DNA from: Saprospiraceae bacterium
GTDB lineage: Bacteria; Bacteroidota; Bacteroidia; Chitinophagales; Saprospiraceae
Assembly: GCA_016719855.1 (NCBI GenBank)
Contig: JADJYH010000026.1
Location: forward strand, 1-64,000
Length of the DNA: 64,000 bases
Direction: 5' to 3'
The notes under the pieces: generated by a model
The model's database searches: none
What the model saw: only the letters and a program-made list of their open reading frames with translations
Told to the model about the DNA's origin: nothing
Position numbers and translations under genes: made by a program
Shown here: positions 29,682 to 38,632 of the stretch, piece after piece
How positions within the stretch are numbered: the first letter of the stretch is position 1
Layout: each line of letters begins with the position of its first letter

Positions 29682-30991
29682 ATGAAAACACTGCCTGACA
29701 TCAAGCGCACTAATTCCGAAGCACTTTTTGCGACTGCCAAAACCTATTTCCCCGGCGGGGTCAACTCGCCCGTGAGGGCCTTCAAGTCAGTGGAGGGCAC
29801 GCCGCTTTTTTTCAAAAAAGGCGAGGGCTGCCGCCTCACCGACGAGGACGACAATGTGTTCGTGGATTTCTGCTGCTCCTGGGGGCCGTTGATTTTGGGT
29901 CATGCGCATCCCGCTGTAAATCAGGCGATTATAACCGCAGCGGCCAACGGCACAAGCTTCGGCGCACCTACCCGGCTGGAGAACGAACTGGCCGAACTGA
30001 TACTTTCCAACAACCGTTTCATCGAAAAAATCAGGTTCGTGAGCAGTGGCACGGAGGCCGTCATGTCGGCCATCCGGCTGGCAAGGGGCTACACGGGGCG
30101 CAACAAAATCCTCAAGTTCGAGGGCTGCTACCACGGTCATGTGGATGCGCTGCTGGTGAAGGCGGGTTCCGGCCTCGTGACCTTCGGCGAAAGCACTTCG
30201 GCGGGCATCCCGGCGGCGTTTGCAGCGGAGACCATCGTCGTGCCGCTGAACGACCTGACGGCGCTGGACGAGGCGCTGCACCTGCACGGTTCCGACATTG
30301 CCTGCGTCATTATCGAACCAATTCCCGCAAACAACGGGCTGTTGCTGCAAGCAGCGGCGTACCTGTCTGCCCTTCGGGAAAGATGCACTTCGCACGGCAT
30401 CCTGCTCCTTTTTGACGAGGTGATTTCCGGCTTCCGGGTCGGCTTCGAAGGTGCGGCGGGGCTTTACGGCATCGCCCCGGACATCGTGACTTACGGTAAA
30501 ATAATTGGGGGTGGTATGCCCGTCGGGGCCTACGGTGCCAGTGCCAAAATCATGTCGAAAGTCTCGCCGGACGGCCCAGTTTACCAAGCAGGCACACTCT
30601 CCGGCAACCCCGTGGCGATGGCTGCTGGCAAGGCGGCGTTGACGGAATTGCTCAAGCCGGGGTTTTACGAAAACCTGAAAACCAAGACTGACAAGTTTCT
30701 GCAAAAAATCACAAGTCATTGTTTGTCAAATGGTTATGAAGTCAGCTTCCCATCCGTTGGCTCCATTTTCTGGATTGCTTTTTCCAAAAAACCATTCGCA
30801 GCGCCGAGGAAATTGACGCTGGGAGCATGTCCCATTTCAAGGTTTTGCATCGGGAACTGCTCAAACGGGGCGTTTACCTGGGGCCGTCGGGTTACGAGGT
30901 GGGCTTTGTTTCGGCGGCGCATTCTGAGGCCGATTTGGATTTTGCTGCGCAAATGATGTGCGATGCGATGGATGTGGTGTTTGCAAGATGA
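29682..30991 (+). CDS. hemL: Glutamate-1-semialdehyde 2,1-aminomutase, frameshifted near 30785
   Basis: About 436 residues. Converts glutamate-1-semialdehyde to 5-aminolevulinate with PLP, in the C5 route to tetrapyrroles. Start MKTLPDIKRTNSEALFATAK, then FPGGVNSPVRAFKSV, FVSSGTEAVMSAIRLARGYTGR, EGCYHGHVDALL, LLFDEVISGFRVG, and the PLP-lysine motif DIVTYGKIIGGGMPVGAYGA. Near 30785 one T of a T-run is missing, and the next frame gives TIRSAEEIDAGSMSHFK, LKRGVYLGPSGYEVGFVSAAHSEADLD and a stop at 30991. A truncated HemL would be inactive and it is an essential enzyme in C5-route organisms, so the break is most likely a consensus error. The stop codon is the first three bases of an 88-base palindrome. 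Confidence 0.94.
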
Positions 30992-31076
30992 AGCCGTAGG
31001 TTGTGTTTGAGACCAATCTCTGTTAGAGCTTCGAAGCTCTAACAGAGATTGGTCTCAAACACAACCTACGGCTTCA
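30989..31076. repeat. Perfect 88-bp palindrome at the hemL stop
   Basis: Left arm 30989-31030 and right arm 31035-31076 are fully complementary over 42 bases around the self-complementary centre TCGA, so all 88 bases form one palindrome. It begins with TGA of the hemL stop codon and ends 32 bases before the probable start of the next gene. No T-run follows, so it is not a standard terminator. Confidence 0.95.
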
Positions 31077-31108
31077 AACGATTTTTAGTTTTCACAAATA
31101 TCCCAACC

Positions 31109-32593
31109 GTGCGATTATTATTAACCCTTATTTTTTTCGTTCAAATCATTGCGCCAGCAACTGCCAAAAAGCGGTTTGAATGGACGCCCGCACTGCGCAC
31201 TGCCTATGACAAAACCCTCAGCCTGCGCTTCGTGGAGGCTGAGTCCGACCTTGCCACCATCCGCCGAAACGACCCTGACAACCTGCTCATTTTACATGTC
31301 GAAAACTACCTGGACTTCTTCCACGTGTACATTAACGAGGAGGTGACGGAGTTCAAAAAGCTGGAAAAAAACAAAGACAAACGGTTGGAAATCATTGAAA
31401 AAGAAGGGGATAAATCGTCGCCGTACTACCTTTTTCTGCAAGCAGACATCCGACTGCACTGGGCACTTGCGAGGCTGAAATTCGAGGAATATTCGACGGC
31501 GTTTTTTGAGACCAACAAGGCGTTCAAACTGCTCACGGCCAATGCCAAGCTGTTCCCGAAATTCATGCCCAACAAAAAAGACCTCGGCATCCTCCACGCC
31601 ATCGTGGGAACGATACCCGACAACTACAAGTGGACGGTGAACTGGCTCAGCAGCATGGAAGGTTCGATGGAACAGGGGAAAGCAGAGCTGGAGGAGGTGC
31701 TGAATTTTGCCCAAAAACAGGATTTTATTTATGAAAACGAGATTTACGTTTACTACGCCTATTTGATGCTCCACCTCGAAAACGACAACGAAGAAGCCTG
31801 GAAAATCATCAACAAAGCAGACCTAAACCCTGCCAAAAACCCGCTTGCCTGCTTCGTGATGGCCAACGTGGCCATGCGCACCGACCGGGGCGATGAGGCT
31901 ATCAATATCTTGCTCAAAAGGCCGACTGGCAAGGAGTTTCACCCATTTTACTACCTCGATTACATGCTCGGCTTGGTCAAGTTGCAGCGCCTCGACAAAG
32001 ACGCCAACATCTATTTGCAACGCTACGTGGACAACTACAAAGGGCGAAATTTCATCAAGGACAGCTACCAAAAACTGGCGTGGGACGCCTTGTTGCATGG
32101 CGACCCGCAGGGTTATAAAAAGTTCATGAACCTCTGTAAATCAAAGGGTTATACCATCGTTGGAAGTGACCGTAGCGCTAATGCAGAGGCAAAGTCGGGC
32201 GATATACCTGCGGTCGAATTGCTAAAAGCGAGGGTACTTTTCGATGGTGGCCGCTTCCAACGAGCCTACGATGTGCTAAAGGAAAAAAAGGTCTCCGACT
32301 ACTTCTCCGAAAAAAACCAACTCGAATACCACTACCGCATGGGCCGAATCACGCACAAGCTGGGCAGGTATGCGGAGGCGTTGAATTTTTACCATACTAC
32401 CATTGACAAAGGGCGTGACAGTCCCTACTATTTTGCTTGCCGCTCGGCACTTGAAAAAGGTCATATCCTGGAGGAACTGGGGCGTACCAAACAGGCCCGT
32501 GTAGCATTCAACCTTTGCCTTGACATGTCGCCCGATGACCACAAGACAGGGTTGCACCAACAGGCGAAGGCGGGGCTGCGGCGATTGAAATGA
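31109..32593 (+). CDS. Exported tetratricopeptide-repeat protein
   Basis: About 494 residues if the GTG at 31109 is used; this gives a signal peptide VRLLLTLIFFVQIIAPATAKK. A TTG at 31049 inside the palindrome would add 20 residues that do not look exported. The body is helical repeats: FVEAESDLATIRRNDPDNLLILHVENYLDFF, EYSTAFFETNKAFKLLTAN, WKIINKADLNPAKNPLACFVMANVAMRT, and near the end YHYRMGRITHKLGRYAEALNFYHT and LEELGRTKQARVAFNLCLDMSPDDH. Similar proteins in Bacteroidota are annotated only as TPR or DUF-containing. Function unknown; periplasmic location inferred from the signal. Confidence 0.85.
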   Translation: MRLLLTLIFFVQIIAPATAKKRFEWTPALRTAYDKTLSLRFVEAESDLATIRRNDPDNLLILHVENYLDFFHVYINEEVTEFKKLEKNKDKRLEIIEKEGDKSSPYYLFLQADIRLHWALARLKFEEYSTAFFETNKAFKLLTANAKLFPKFMPNKKDLGILHAIVGTIPDNYKWTVNWLSSMEGSMEQGKAELEEVLNFAQKQDFIYENEIYVYYAYLMLHLENDNEEAWKIINKADLNPAKNPLACFVMANVAMRTDRGDEAINILLKRPTGKEFHPFYYLDYMLGLVKLQRLDKDANIYLQRYVDNYKGRNFIKDSYQKLAWDALLHGDPQGYKKFMNLCKSKGYTIVGSDRSANAEAKSGDIPAVELLKARVLFDGGRFQRAYDVLKEKKVSDYFSEKNQLEYHYRMGRITHKLGRYAEALNFYHTTIDKGRDSPYYFACRSALEKGHILEELGRTKQARVAFNLCLDMSPDDHKTGLHQQAKAGLRRLK

Positions 32594-32635
32594 GTTGGCA
32601 GTTCGACAGTTGGCAGTTGGCAGTCAGCGACTGGG
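32594..32635. repeat. Word repeat GTTGGCAGTT
   Basis: Directly after the TPR stop codon the word GTTGGCA occurs at 32594, 32609 and 32616 with related copies (CAGTTCGACAGTTGG, CAGTCAGCGACTGG). Direct repeats only; AGTCAGCGACT is a small palindrome at the end. Confidence 0.7.
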
Positions 32636-32694
32636 AGTTTGGTCAATTGGAGAAAAATATTTCCAAAAGGGAACAAAAAAGAACCAAACAGCGC

Positions 32695-32702
32695 TATATT
32701 TG
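32695..32702 (+). promoter_or_regulatory. TATATTTG -7 box upstream of tRNA-Met
   Basis: Exact TAnnTTTG match, 108 bases upstream of the tRNA. No clear -33 TTG. Confidence 0.45.
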
Positions 32703-32810
32703 CGCCCGCTTCGGAGGAGGGATTTAGAGATTGAGGAATTATGGGTTTGAGAAGTACAGACCCTGCCGCCTCTCAAACACTTAATCTCCCAGGCACTCAA
32801 ACCCTCAAAC

Positions 32811-32884
32811 GGCGAGGTAGCTCAGCTGGTTAGAGCGTGCGATTCATAATCGCAAGGTCGGGAGTTCAAGTCTCCCTCTCGCTA
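32811..32884 (+). tRNA. tRNA-Met (CAT), elongator type
   Basis: 74 bases with a full cloverleaf: acceptor GGCGAGG / TCTCGCT (two G-U pairs), D arm GCTC-AGCTGGTTA-GAGC, anticodon arm TGCGA-TTCATAA-TCGCA, variable AGGTC, T arm GGGAG-TTCAAGT-CTCCC, discriminator A. The anticodon is CAT. A paired first base and lack of the three G-C pairs in the anticodon stem exclude initiator tRNA. The loop TTCATAA favours elongator Met over lysidine-modified Ile. CCA is not encoded (CAA follows). A terminator follows two bases later. Confidence 0.93.
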
Positions 32885-32885
32885 C

Positions 32886-32924
32886 AAAAAAGCCCGCCAC
32901 CGGAAACGGTGAGCGGGCTTTTTT
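32886..32924 (+). terminator. Terminator after tRNA-Met
   Basis: A6, then GCCCGC and ACCG pairing with CGGT and GCGGGC around GAAA, then T6. Symmetric A and T runs make it potentially bidirectional, also ending the convergent DUF4836 gene. Confidence 0.9.
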
Positions 32925-32926
32925 GG

Positions 32927-32998
32927 TTATAAGTTAGTAGTTATGGTGGACCGTTATCCTGCCTTCCATAACTCATAACTCCCAACTCATAACTCCTA
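32927..32998. repeat. Word hairpin CATAACT / AGTTATG
   Basis: AAGTTAGTAGTTATGG on the left faces CCATAACTCATAACTC and CAACTCATAACTCC on the right. The right end includes the stop codon (CTA, 32996-32998) of the convergent DUF4836 gene. The same word recurs at 45271-45320. Confidence 0.75.
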
Positions 32999-34543
32999 CA
33001 AAGCTTCCTCCGGCAACTTCCCCCTTTTCTTGTACGCTTCGTTCATCATTTGGAAGAAAGCATTCAAGCTGTTGGTGTTGGGGTCGTTGGTTTCGAGGAT
33101 GAAATCGGCGCCTTTGCCGTTCACCTTGAAGTTCATTTCCTTGAAGTTGTTGCTTTCCACACCGCCGAGCACATCTTGAACGGCATCAAAGTCGAACCAG
33201 CCCGCAATGGTCTGATTGTCAAAGGATTTGAATTTGTTGGTGTACTCGCCGCCCGTTTCGCCTGCCTTGATTTTGTTCATCAAATAGTCGTCGGAGGAAA
33301 AAGTGAGCATGCCGTTTTTGAGCAGGATTTTGCCCATACCCTTATTCACGGTAATGTTGAAATCTTCGTTGCCTAACGAAATGACGGAATACACATCCTT
33401 TTCGATTTCCTTCAATTTTTCTCCTTCACCGCTATTTGCAGTATTTCACGGGCCTTCGCCTCGTTCTTTAGGTTGAAGGCAACCATGATTTTGGCGTCTT
33501 TCATGCTTTTTGCACCGAAGCCTGCCACCATGACGTCGCCGCCTAAAGCCTCGATGAGGTCTGAGCTCTTGATGCCGAGGTCGTTGAGCACAAAGTCAGC
33601 GTATTTTTTGTTGTCTGGGCGCTCGCTTAAGAATTTGTCTATGCCTACCAGGTCGAGGGCCATCACAGTGGCGAAGGTCAGTTGCCCCTCCGGCAATATT
33701 TTGCTAAAATCCGCCTTGACTTCTTTTTTGAAAAAACGACCGATGAAGTCATCGCCCAAGTTTTTTGTTGATGTTAAAATCAGCGTGGCCGACCATCTTG
33801 CCGTTTTCGAAATCGGCGTAGCTGCTGATGAAATTGTCCTTGAGTGCCTCTGGTTTCACGTCAATCATGCTCAGGGCGAAACCAGCACCACCGTTTTTGG
33901 CGAGCGAATTGGTGGATAACCAACTGGTGATGTCATGGTTGGCACCAAGTGCTTTTTGGAGACTGGGGTCCTTGGTGAGGGTATTCTCCTTGTCCACTTT
34001 GAATGCGGCAACAAGCCGGTCAACAAGCGCTTCTGAAGTCTCGTTGCTGAATGCAAATACCGCCAGCGATTTGTTCCAACCTACGATGGCGTTGCTGCCA
34101 CTGTCCAAAATCTTGATGCCATCCTTCTCTGAAAGCTCGTCCTTCTCGAATTTCCACATGGCCTCAAATGCCGCAGCATCTTTCAGTGGAACGTAAAAAT
34201 AGGTGGTCATTTCTTCCGGGTTCTGCTCATCAAACGCGGTGGCGGAGTAAATTTTTCCCTCCAGGTTGATGCCAGAAGCGGCAGGGTCGAGGAGTACTTT
34301 TGTCAATTGCGGGTTGTCCATTTCCGAATTGGAAACCATTTCTTTGTAAAAATCCATTTGCTTAATGGATTCAAAGTCAGCTTTTTGCATCAATTTTTTC
34401 AAATCAATAGCCGTAACGCTGGTAGCGGTAGCTGGAACGTAGGCCAGCGCATCGCCCGGTTTGGCTGCATCTTTTTTGCAGGCAACTATCAGCAGAATGA
34501 CGCTACCCAACAGGAAACTTGAAAACGCTTTGATGAAGTTCAT
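32996..34543 (-). CDS. DUF4836 family lipoprotein, frameshifted near 33757 and 33416
   Basis: About 515 residues when joined. Start MNFIKAFSSFLLGSVILLIVACKKD with lipobox IVAC. The mature part begins GDALAYVPATATSVTAIDLKKLMQKADFESIKQMDFY, the typical DUF4836 opening (self versus zero-point on lipid-anchored proteins of Bacteroidota). Further matches: DITSWLSTNSL, FALSMIDVKPEALKDNFISSYADFENGKM, then after a slip in a T-run DDFIGRFFKKEVKADFSKILPEG and LIEALGGDVMVAGFGAKSM, then after a second slip KEIEKDVYSVISLGNEDFN and IAGWFDFDAVQDVLGG. Both slips are in A/T homopolymers. Function of the family is unknown; envelope location. Confidence 0.85.
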
Positions 34544-34683
34544 TTGAAAAAAGTTTTAGTGAAAATGAAAGTCCAAGATTAAGCCGTTGAACGCACGGCG
34601 GTCGGTTAACTTGGATAAAACGCAGTTTTATTTCGACGTCACGCCCAGATTGAGACAAAAACGAAATTTTTCCAAAACCTATT

Positions 34684-34715
34684 CACTCATTCATTCCTTC
34701 ACTCATTCTCTCATT
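34684..34715. repeat. Direct word repeat CACTCATTC
   Basis: CACTCATTCATTC, CACTCATTCTC and related words stand in tandem immediately upstream of the purL -7 box. Confidence 0.55.
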
Positions 34716-34717
34716 GC

Positions 34718-34725
34718 TATCTTTG
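34718..34725 (+). promoter_or_regulatory. TATCTTTG -7 box of purL
   Basis: Exact TAnnTTTG match. Transcription is expected to begin around 34732-34736, which is where the 56-base palindrome begins. No -33 TTG is visible in the word repeat upstream. Confidence 0.55.
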
Positions 34726-34735
34726 CGCCTCTTTT

Positions 34736-34791
34736 ACCCCTGACCCGCCCCTGACCCCTAAAGCTTTAGGGGTCAGGGGCGGGTCAGGGGT
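34736..34791. repeat. Perfect 56-bp palindrome in the purL leader
   Basis: Arms 34736-34763 and 34764-34791 are exact complements meeting at AAAG/CTTT. Inside each arm the word CCCCTGACCC is repeated. It lies between the predicted transcription start and the purL ATG (17 bases further), so the leader RNA would be almost only this hairpin. Confidence 0.95.
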
Positions 34792-34807
34792 TTCACACAA
34801 CATTTTC

Positions 34808-37045
34808 ATGCAAATCACCGAACCAGAAATTACGGAGAAGACCGCTGCCAAACTCGGCCTCACTGCCGCAGAATTTGAAAAAATCAAACAGATTTTGGGT
34901 CGGACTCCCAATTTTGTCGAACTGAGCATCTATTCCGTCATGTGGTCGGAGCATTGCTCCTACAAGAACTCCATCAAATGGCTCAAAACCCTGCCCCGTG
35001 AAGGCAAGCGCCTCCTCGTTGGCGCGGGCGAAGAAAACGCTGGCCTCGTTGACATTGGCGACGGCATCGCCTGCGCTTTCAAGATAGAATCTCACAACCA
35101 CCCCAGCGCCATCGAACCGTACCAGGGTGCGGCCACGGGGGTTGGTGGCATCCACCGTGACATTTTCACGATGGGCGCTAGGCCGATTGCAGCGCTGAAC
35201 TCACTCCGTTTTGGCAATCCCGATTCCAAGCACATGAAGGGCCTCGTGAAGGGCGTGGTGAAAGGAATTGGCGACTACGGCAACAGCTTCGGCGTGGCAA
35301 CCGTGGCAGGGGAGGTTTTCTTCGATGACTGTTACAACCAAAATATACTCGTCAACGCAATGTCAGTGGGCATCGTTCGGGTGGGCGAAACAGTATCCGC
35401 CTGTGCGGACGGCCCGGGCAACCCCGTGTTCATCGTTGGCTCCCGAACGGGCAAGGACGGCATCCACGGCGCAACCTTTGCCAGTGCCGACCTCCACGAG
35501 GAGAGCCACGAAGACCTGCCCGCCGTGCAAGTTGGCGACCCATTTCAAGAAAAACTGCTGCTGGAAGCAAGCCTCGAAGCCATCAAGACTGGGGCTGTGG
35601 TAGGTATGCAGGACATGGGTGCTGCGGGCATTACTTGCTCCACGTCGGAGATGAGTGCCAAGTCGAAGACCGGGATGCGCATTGACCTGAGCAAAGTGCC
35701 TACCCGGCAAGCCAATATGCTCGCTTGGGAAATCCTGCTTTCTGAAAGCCAGGAGCGCATGCTCATCGTTGGCCATGCTGGCCAGGAGCAACCGCTGTTC
35801 GATGTTTTTGAAAAATGGGACCTCGAATGTGTGCAAATCGGCGAGGTGACCGACTCGGGCATCCTCGAATATTTTTACGAAGGAGAAAAAGTGGCAGAAA
35901 CGCCCGCCGAACCACTGGTGTTGGGTGGCGGTGCTCCAGTTTACGACCGGGATTACACCAAGCCAGCCTACATGGCTGAGGTTAGCAAATTCCGTTTGAG
36001 CAAAATAGACCAACCAACCGACATCAAAGCGGCTGCCCGTAAGCTGTTCTCATTGCCCAACCTTGTTTCGAAACGCTGGGTTTATGAGCAGTACGACAGC
36101 ATGGTTCGCACCAACAACATGAGCACCAACGCCCCGTCCGACGCTGCCGTCGTGCGAGTCAAGGGGTCGAAAAGGTCGCTGGTCGTGACGGTGGATTGCA
36201 ACTCAGCTTACGTCCATGCCGACCCCTACACAGGAGCAATGATCGCTGTTGCGGAAGCCGCTCGGAACATCACCTGCACTGGCGGCGTGCCGGTAGCTAT
36301 CACGAACTGTCTCAATTTTGGCAACCCCTACAACCCAGAAGTTTACTACCAATTCGTTCACGCCATCAAGGGCATGGGCGATGCTTGCCGCAAGTTCAAT
36401 ACGCCTGTGACGGGCGGCAACGTGAGCTTTTACAACCAAAGCCAAGTCGGCACGAAAACGGAGCCTGTTTTCCCTACGCCGACCATCGGGATGTTGGGTA
36501 TTCTGGAAGACGCTTCGCACCAAACCACGCTCAACTTCAAGGCCGAGGGCGACGTTATTTACATGCTAGGCAATGTTCACAATGACCTCAGCAGCTCTGA
36601 GTACCTGCGCAACGTGTTGGGTGTGAAGTACTCGCCAGCCCCGCACTTCGAGCTGCACGAGGAGTTTGAAATGCAACTGCTTGTGAAACAACTTATCCGC
36701 AAAAAATGGTTGCGCTCCGCCCACGACGTGTCCGACGGCGGCCTTTTCACCAACTTGATGGAAAGTGCCATCGCAAGCGGACTTGGCTTCAACATCGAGA
36801 CCGTGGACACCTTCCGCAAGGATTGTTTCCTCTTCGGCGAGAGCCAAAGTCGGGTTGTGCTCACGCTCACGAGTGACAAAGAGGACGATTTCCAAAACTT
36901 TTTGGTGAACAGCAATGTCTCCTTCACTAAACTGGGCGAAGTTTTTGGCACTGGGGTTGTAATAGATGACGAAAATTTCGGAAGTGTGGCCGATTGGAAA
37001 GCCATTTTTGACAATACTCTGGGTGAAAAATTTGACCAAATTTAA
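34808..37045 (+). CDS. purL: Phosphoribosylformylglycinamidine synthase subunit PurL
   Basis: 745 residues, the small PurL type that works with separate PurQ and PurS. It converts FGAR to FGAM with ATP and ammonia delivered by PurQ, step four of purine synthesis. Seen: N-terminal linker (ELSIYSVMWSEHCSYKNSIKWLK), ATP-grasp-like AIR-synthase halves with AFKIESHNHPSAIEPYQGAATGVGGIHRD (conserved HNHP), SFGVATVAGEVFFDDCYNQN, VGMQDMGAAGITCSTSEMSAKS, VVTVDCNSAYVHADPYTGAM, AITNCLNFGNPYNPEVYYQF, TPVTGGNVSFYNQS and RSAHDVSDGGLFTNLMESAI. The frame is intact. purQ and purS are not in the window. The start is placed at the ATG after the palindrome. Confidence 0.97.
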   Translation: MQITEPEITEKTAAKLGLTAAEFEKIKQILGRTPNFVELSIYSVMWSEHCSYKNSIKWLKTLPREGKRLLVGAGEENAGLVDIGDGIACAFKIESHNHPSAIEPYQGAATGVGGIHRDIFTMGARPIAALNSLRFGNPDSKHMKGLVKGVVKGIGDYGNSFGVATVAGEVFFDDCYNQNILVNAMSVGIVRVGETVSACADGPGNPVFIVGSRTGKDGIHGATFASADLHEESHEDLPAVQVGDPFQEKLLLEASLEAIKTGAVVGMQDMGAAGITCSTSEMSAKSKTGMRIDLSKVPTRQANMLAWEILLSESQERMLIVGHAGQEQPLFDVFEKWDLECVQIGEVTDSGILEYFYEGEKVAETPAEPLVLGGGAPVYDRDYTKPAYMAEVSKFRLSKIDQPTDIKAAARKLFSLPNLVSKRWVYEQYDSMVRTNNMSTNAPSDAAVVRVKGSKRSLVVTVDCNSAYVHADPYTGAMIAVAEAARNITCTGGVPVAITNCLNFGNPYNPEVYYQFVHAIKGMGDACRKFNTPVTGGNVSFYNQSQVGTKTEPVFPTPTIGMLGILEDASHQTTLNFKAEGDVIYMLGNVHNDLSSSEYLRNVLGVKYSPAPHFELHEEFEMQLLVKQLIRKKWLRSAHDVSDGGLFTNLMESAIASGLGFNIETVDTFRKDCFLFGESQSRVVLTLTSDKEDDFQNFLVNSNVSFTKLGEVFGTGVVIDDENFGSVADWKAIFDNTLGEKFDQI

Positions 37046-37128
37046 TTGTTGGATTGCTAGATTGTTGAATTGTTTTGAAGTCTCGGATAACAATTCAACA
37101 ATCTAGCAATCCAACAATTCAACAATCA
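37044..37128. repeat. Word hairpin with perfect 31-bp arms at the purL stop
   Basis: Arms 37044-37074 and 37089-37119 are exact complements, with a 14-base loop. The arms are made of the words TTGTTGGATTG, AGATTGTTG and AATTGTT; one extra word copy (CAACAATC) follows. The left arm starts within the purL TAA stop. The next gene starts 16 bases after the array. No T-run. Confidence 0.93.
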
Positions 37129-37144
37129 TAAATCTTTCTTGAGC

Positions 37145-38299
37145 ATGAAGAACCTAGTTTTTATTATTCTCGCAATAGCAGCATTTGCATTTGGCACAGG
37201 CTGCAAGGAGGGCGCTACCGGCTCCATTGGCGGCAGCAGCGGCCTGGACATTTCCGGCACCATCGCCAATGCGGGCAACATGCAGGTCTATTTTGACAAG
37301 GTGGGCTTGAACCCATCCAGTCCAAACCTAGTGATTGTCAAGGCCGATGCTGATGCCACTGGTAAGTTTGCTTTGACTACCCCTGAGCAGCCAACCGCTG
37401 GCATTTACCGCCTGCGGGTGGGCGAACAGCAGATTTTCCTGGTGCTGGATGGCAAAGAAAACCAACTGGAAGTCAGTGGAGACCTCGCCAACTTTAACAG
37501 GTTTCAGTACGACATCAAAGGCTGCGAAGGCTGTGTCAGCTACCGTGACATGATGCAAAAATTGGTGTCAAAGCAAGCACAACCCGCTGACATACAGTCA
37601 TTTGTCGAGACTACTGCAAACCCGATGGGAGGCGTACTTGTCGCCATCCAAGCATTTGGCGGCAACCCGGCTTTTCTCGAAACCCATAAAAAAGCCAAGG
37701 CAAAACTGGAAGCTGCTTACCCCGGTTCCGATTACGTTAAGGACTACGACAGTTTCCTAACGTCGTTGCAGCAAGTGCAGCAGCCAAGCAATGGCGGCTT
37801 CACTTTTTACGAAGAAGCCCAGCGCCAGCCAGCCCCGGATATCAAATTGCCCAGCCCCAACGGCAAGGAATACGCTCTTTCCGACTTGAAAGGCAAGGTG
37901 GTTTTGCTCGACTTTTGGGCAAGCTGGTGCCGCCCCTGCCGCATGGAAAACCCCAACGTGGTCAAGGTGTACAATGCCTACAAGGACAAAGGCTTCACGG
38001 TCTTCAGCGTTTCGCTGGATGGCATTGACTCCCGCACGGAGCAGATGATGGGCGGCGATGCCGCAAAACTCAAGGAAGCTCGTGCCAACGAAATTACAAA
38101 ATGGAAGGACGCCATCTCAAAAGATGGACTTATCTGGCCTACCCATGTCAGCGACTTGAAAAAATGGGAATGCGCCCCAGCCCGCTTGTACGGCGTGAGC
38201 AGTATCCCACGCACCTTCATGATTGACAAGGAAGGCCGCATCGCTGCTACCGGATTCCGTGGTGAACAAGTGGAAGAAACATTGAAGAAACTGCTTTAA
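37145..38299 (+). CDS. TlpA-like thiol-disulfide oxidoreductase lipoprotein
   Basis: 384 residues. Start at ATG MKNLVFIILAIAAFAFGTGCKEG, a lipoprotein signal (Cys20); a TTG six bases earlier is less likely. Residues ~35-130 resemble the DUF4369-type beta domain seen in Bacteroidota redoxins (ISGTIANAGNMQVYFDKVG, GIYRLRVGEQQIFLVLDGKENQLEVSG). The C-terminal thioredoxin fold (from ~225) has PAPDIKLPSPNGKEYALSDLKGKVVLLDFWASWCRPCRMENP with the redox WCRPC pair, and the cis-Pro in VSSIPRTFMIDKEGRI. Probable role: periplasmic disulfide reduction, for example cytochrome maturation or envelope redox balance. An intact terminator is expected right after the stop but is disrupted (next feature). Confidence 0.9.
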   Translation: MKNLVFIILAIAAFAFGTGCKEGATGSIGGSSGLDISGTIANAGNMQVYFDKVGLNPSSPNLVIVKADADATGKFALTTPEQPTAGIYRLRVGEQQIFLVLDGKENQLEVSGDLANFNRFQYDIKGCEGCVSYRDMMQKLVSKQAQPADIQSFVETTANPMGGVLVAIQAFGGNPAFLETHKKAKAKLEAAYPGSDYVKDYDSFLTSLQQVQQPSNGGFTFYEEAQRQPAPDIKLPSPNGKEYALSDLKGKVVLLDFWASWCRPCRMENPNVVKVYNAYKDKGFTVFSVSLDGIDSRTEQMMGGDAAKLKEARANEITKWKDAISKDGLIWPTHVSDLKKWECAPARLYGVSSIPRTFMIDKEGRIAATGFRGEQVEETLKKLL

Positions 38300-38311
38300 T
38301 CTTAATTCAGC

Positions 38312-38588
38312 TTGGAACAAAAAAAAGCGGTGCCGTGTGCTTGGGCCCCGGCCCTCCCCGGCCCCCCCGCCCGGCGGGGGGGGCCCTCCGCCCCCGCGGC
38401 CCGGTGGCGGCCGGGGGCCCCCCGCCCGGGGGCCGGGGCCCTTCCGGCCGGCCCCCGGGGCCCCCGGGCCGCCGGCCGGGGGGGGCGGGGGGGCACCCAC
38501 CAGGGAGGGGGGCCCCCCCCGGAGGTCCCTTTGCCCCCCCCCCCCCCCCCCCCCCGGCCCCCCAATTGCACCGCTTTTTTTGTTCCAA
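38312..38588. other. Terminator-like inverted repeat split by a ~235-bp almost pure G/C block
   Basis: Left arm TTGGAACA-A(8)-GCGGTGC (38312-38333) pairs with GCACCGC-T(7)-GTTCCAA (38568-38588). If the intervening block were removed, AATT would sit at the centre and the whole would be a standard symmetric terminator (GCGGTGCAATTGCACCGC with A and T runs). Instead 38334-38563 is a patternless run of G and C with hardly any A or T, including homopolymers of more than 20 C. It encodes nothing credible. It resembles base-calling noise at a strong hairpin rather than natural DNA. Confidence 0.85.
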
Positions 38589-38632
38589 ATGCCTTATAGC
38601 GCATCGAACCTATTTCACAAACTTTTCAACTC

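Noticed and set aside
29787..30719. 310-codon frame antisense to hemL
   Set aside because: hemL is unambiguous in this stretch and the antisense product matches no protein family.
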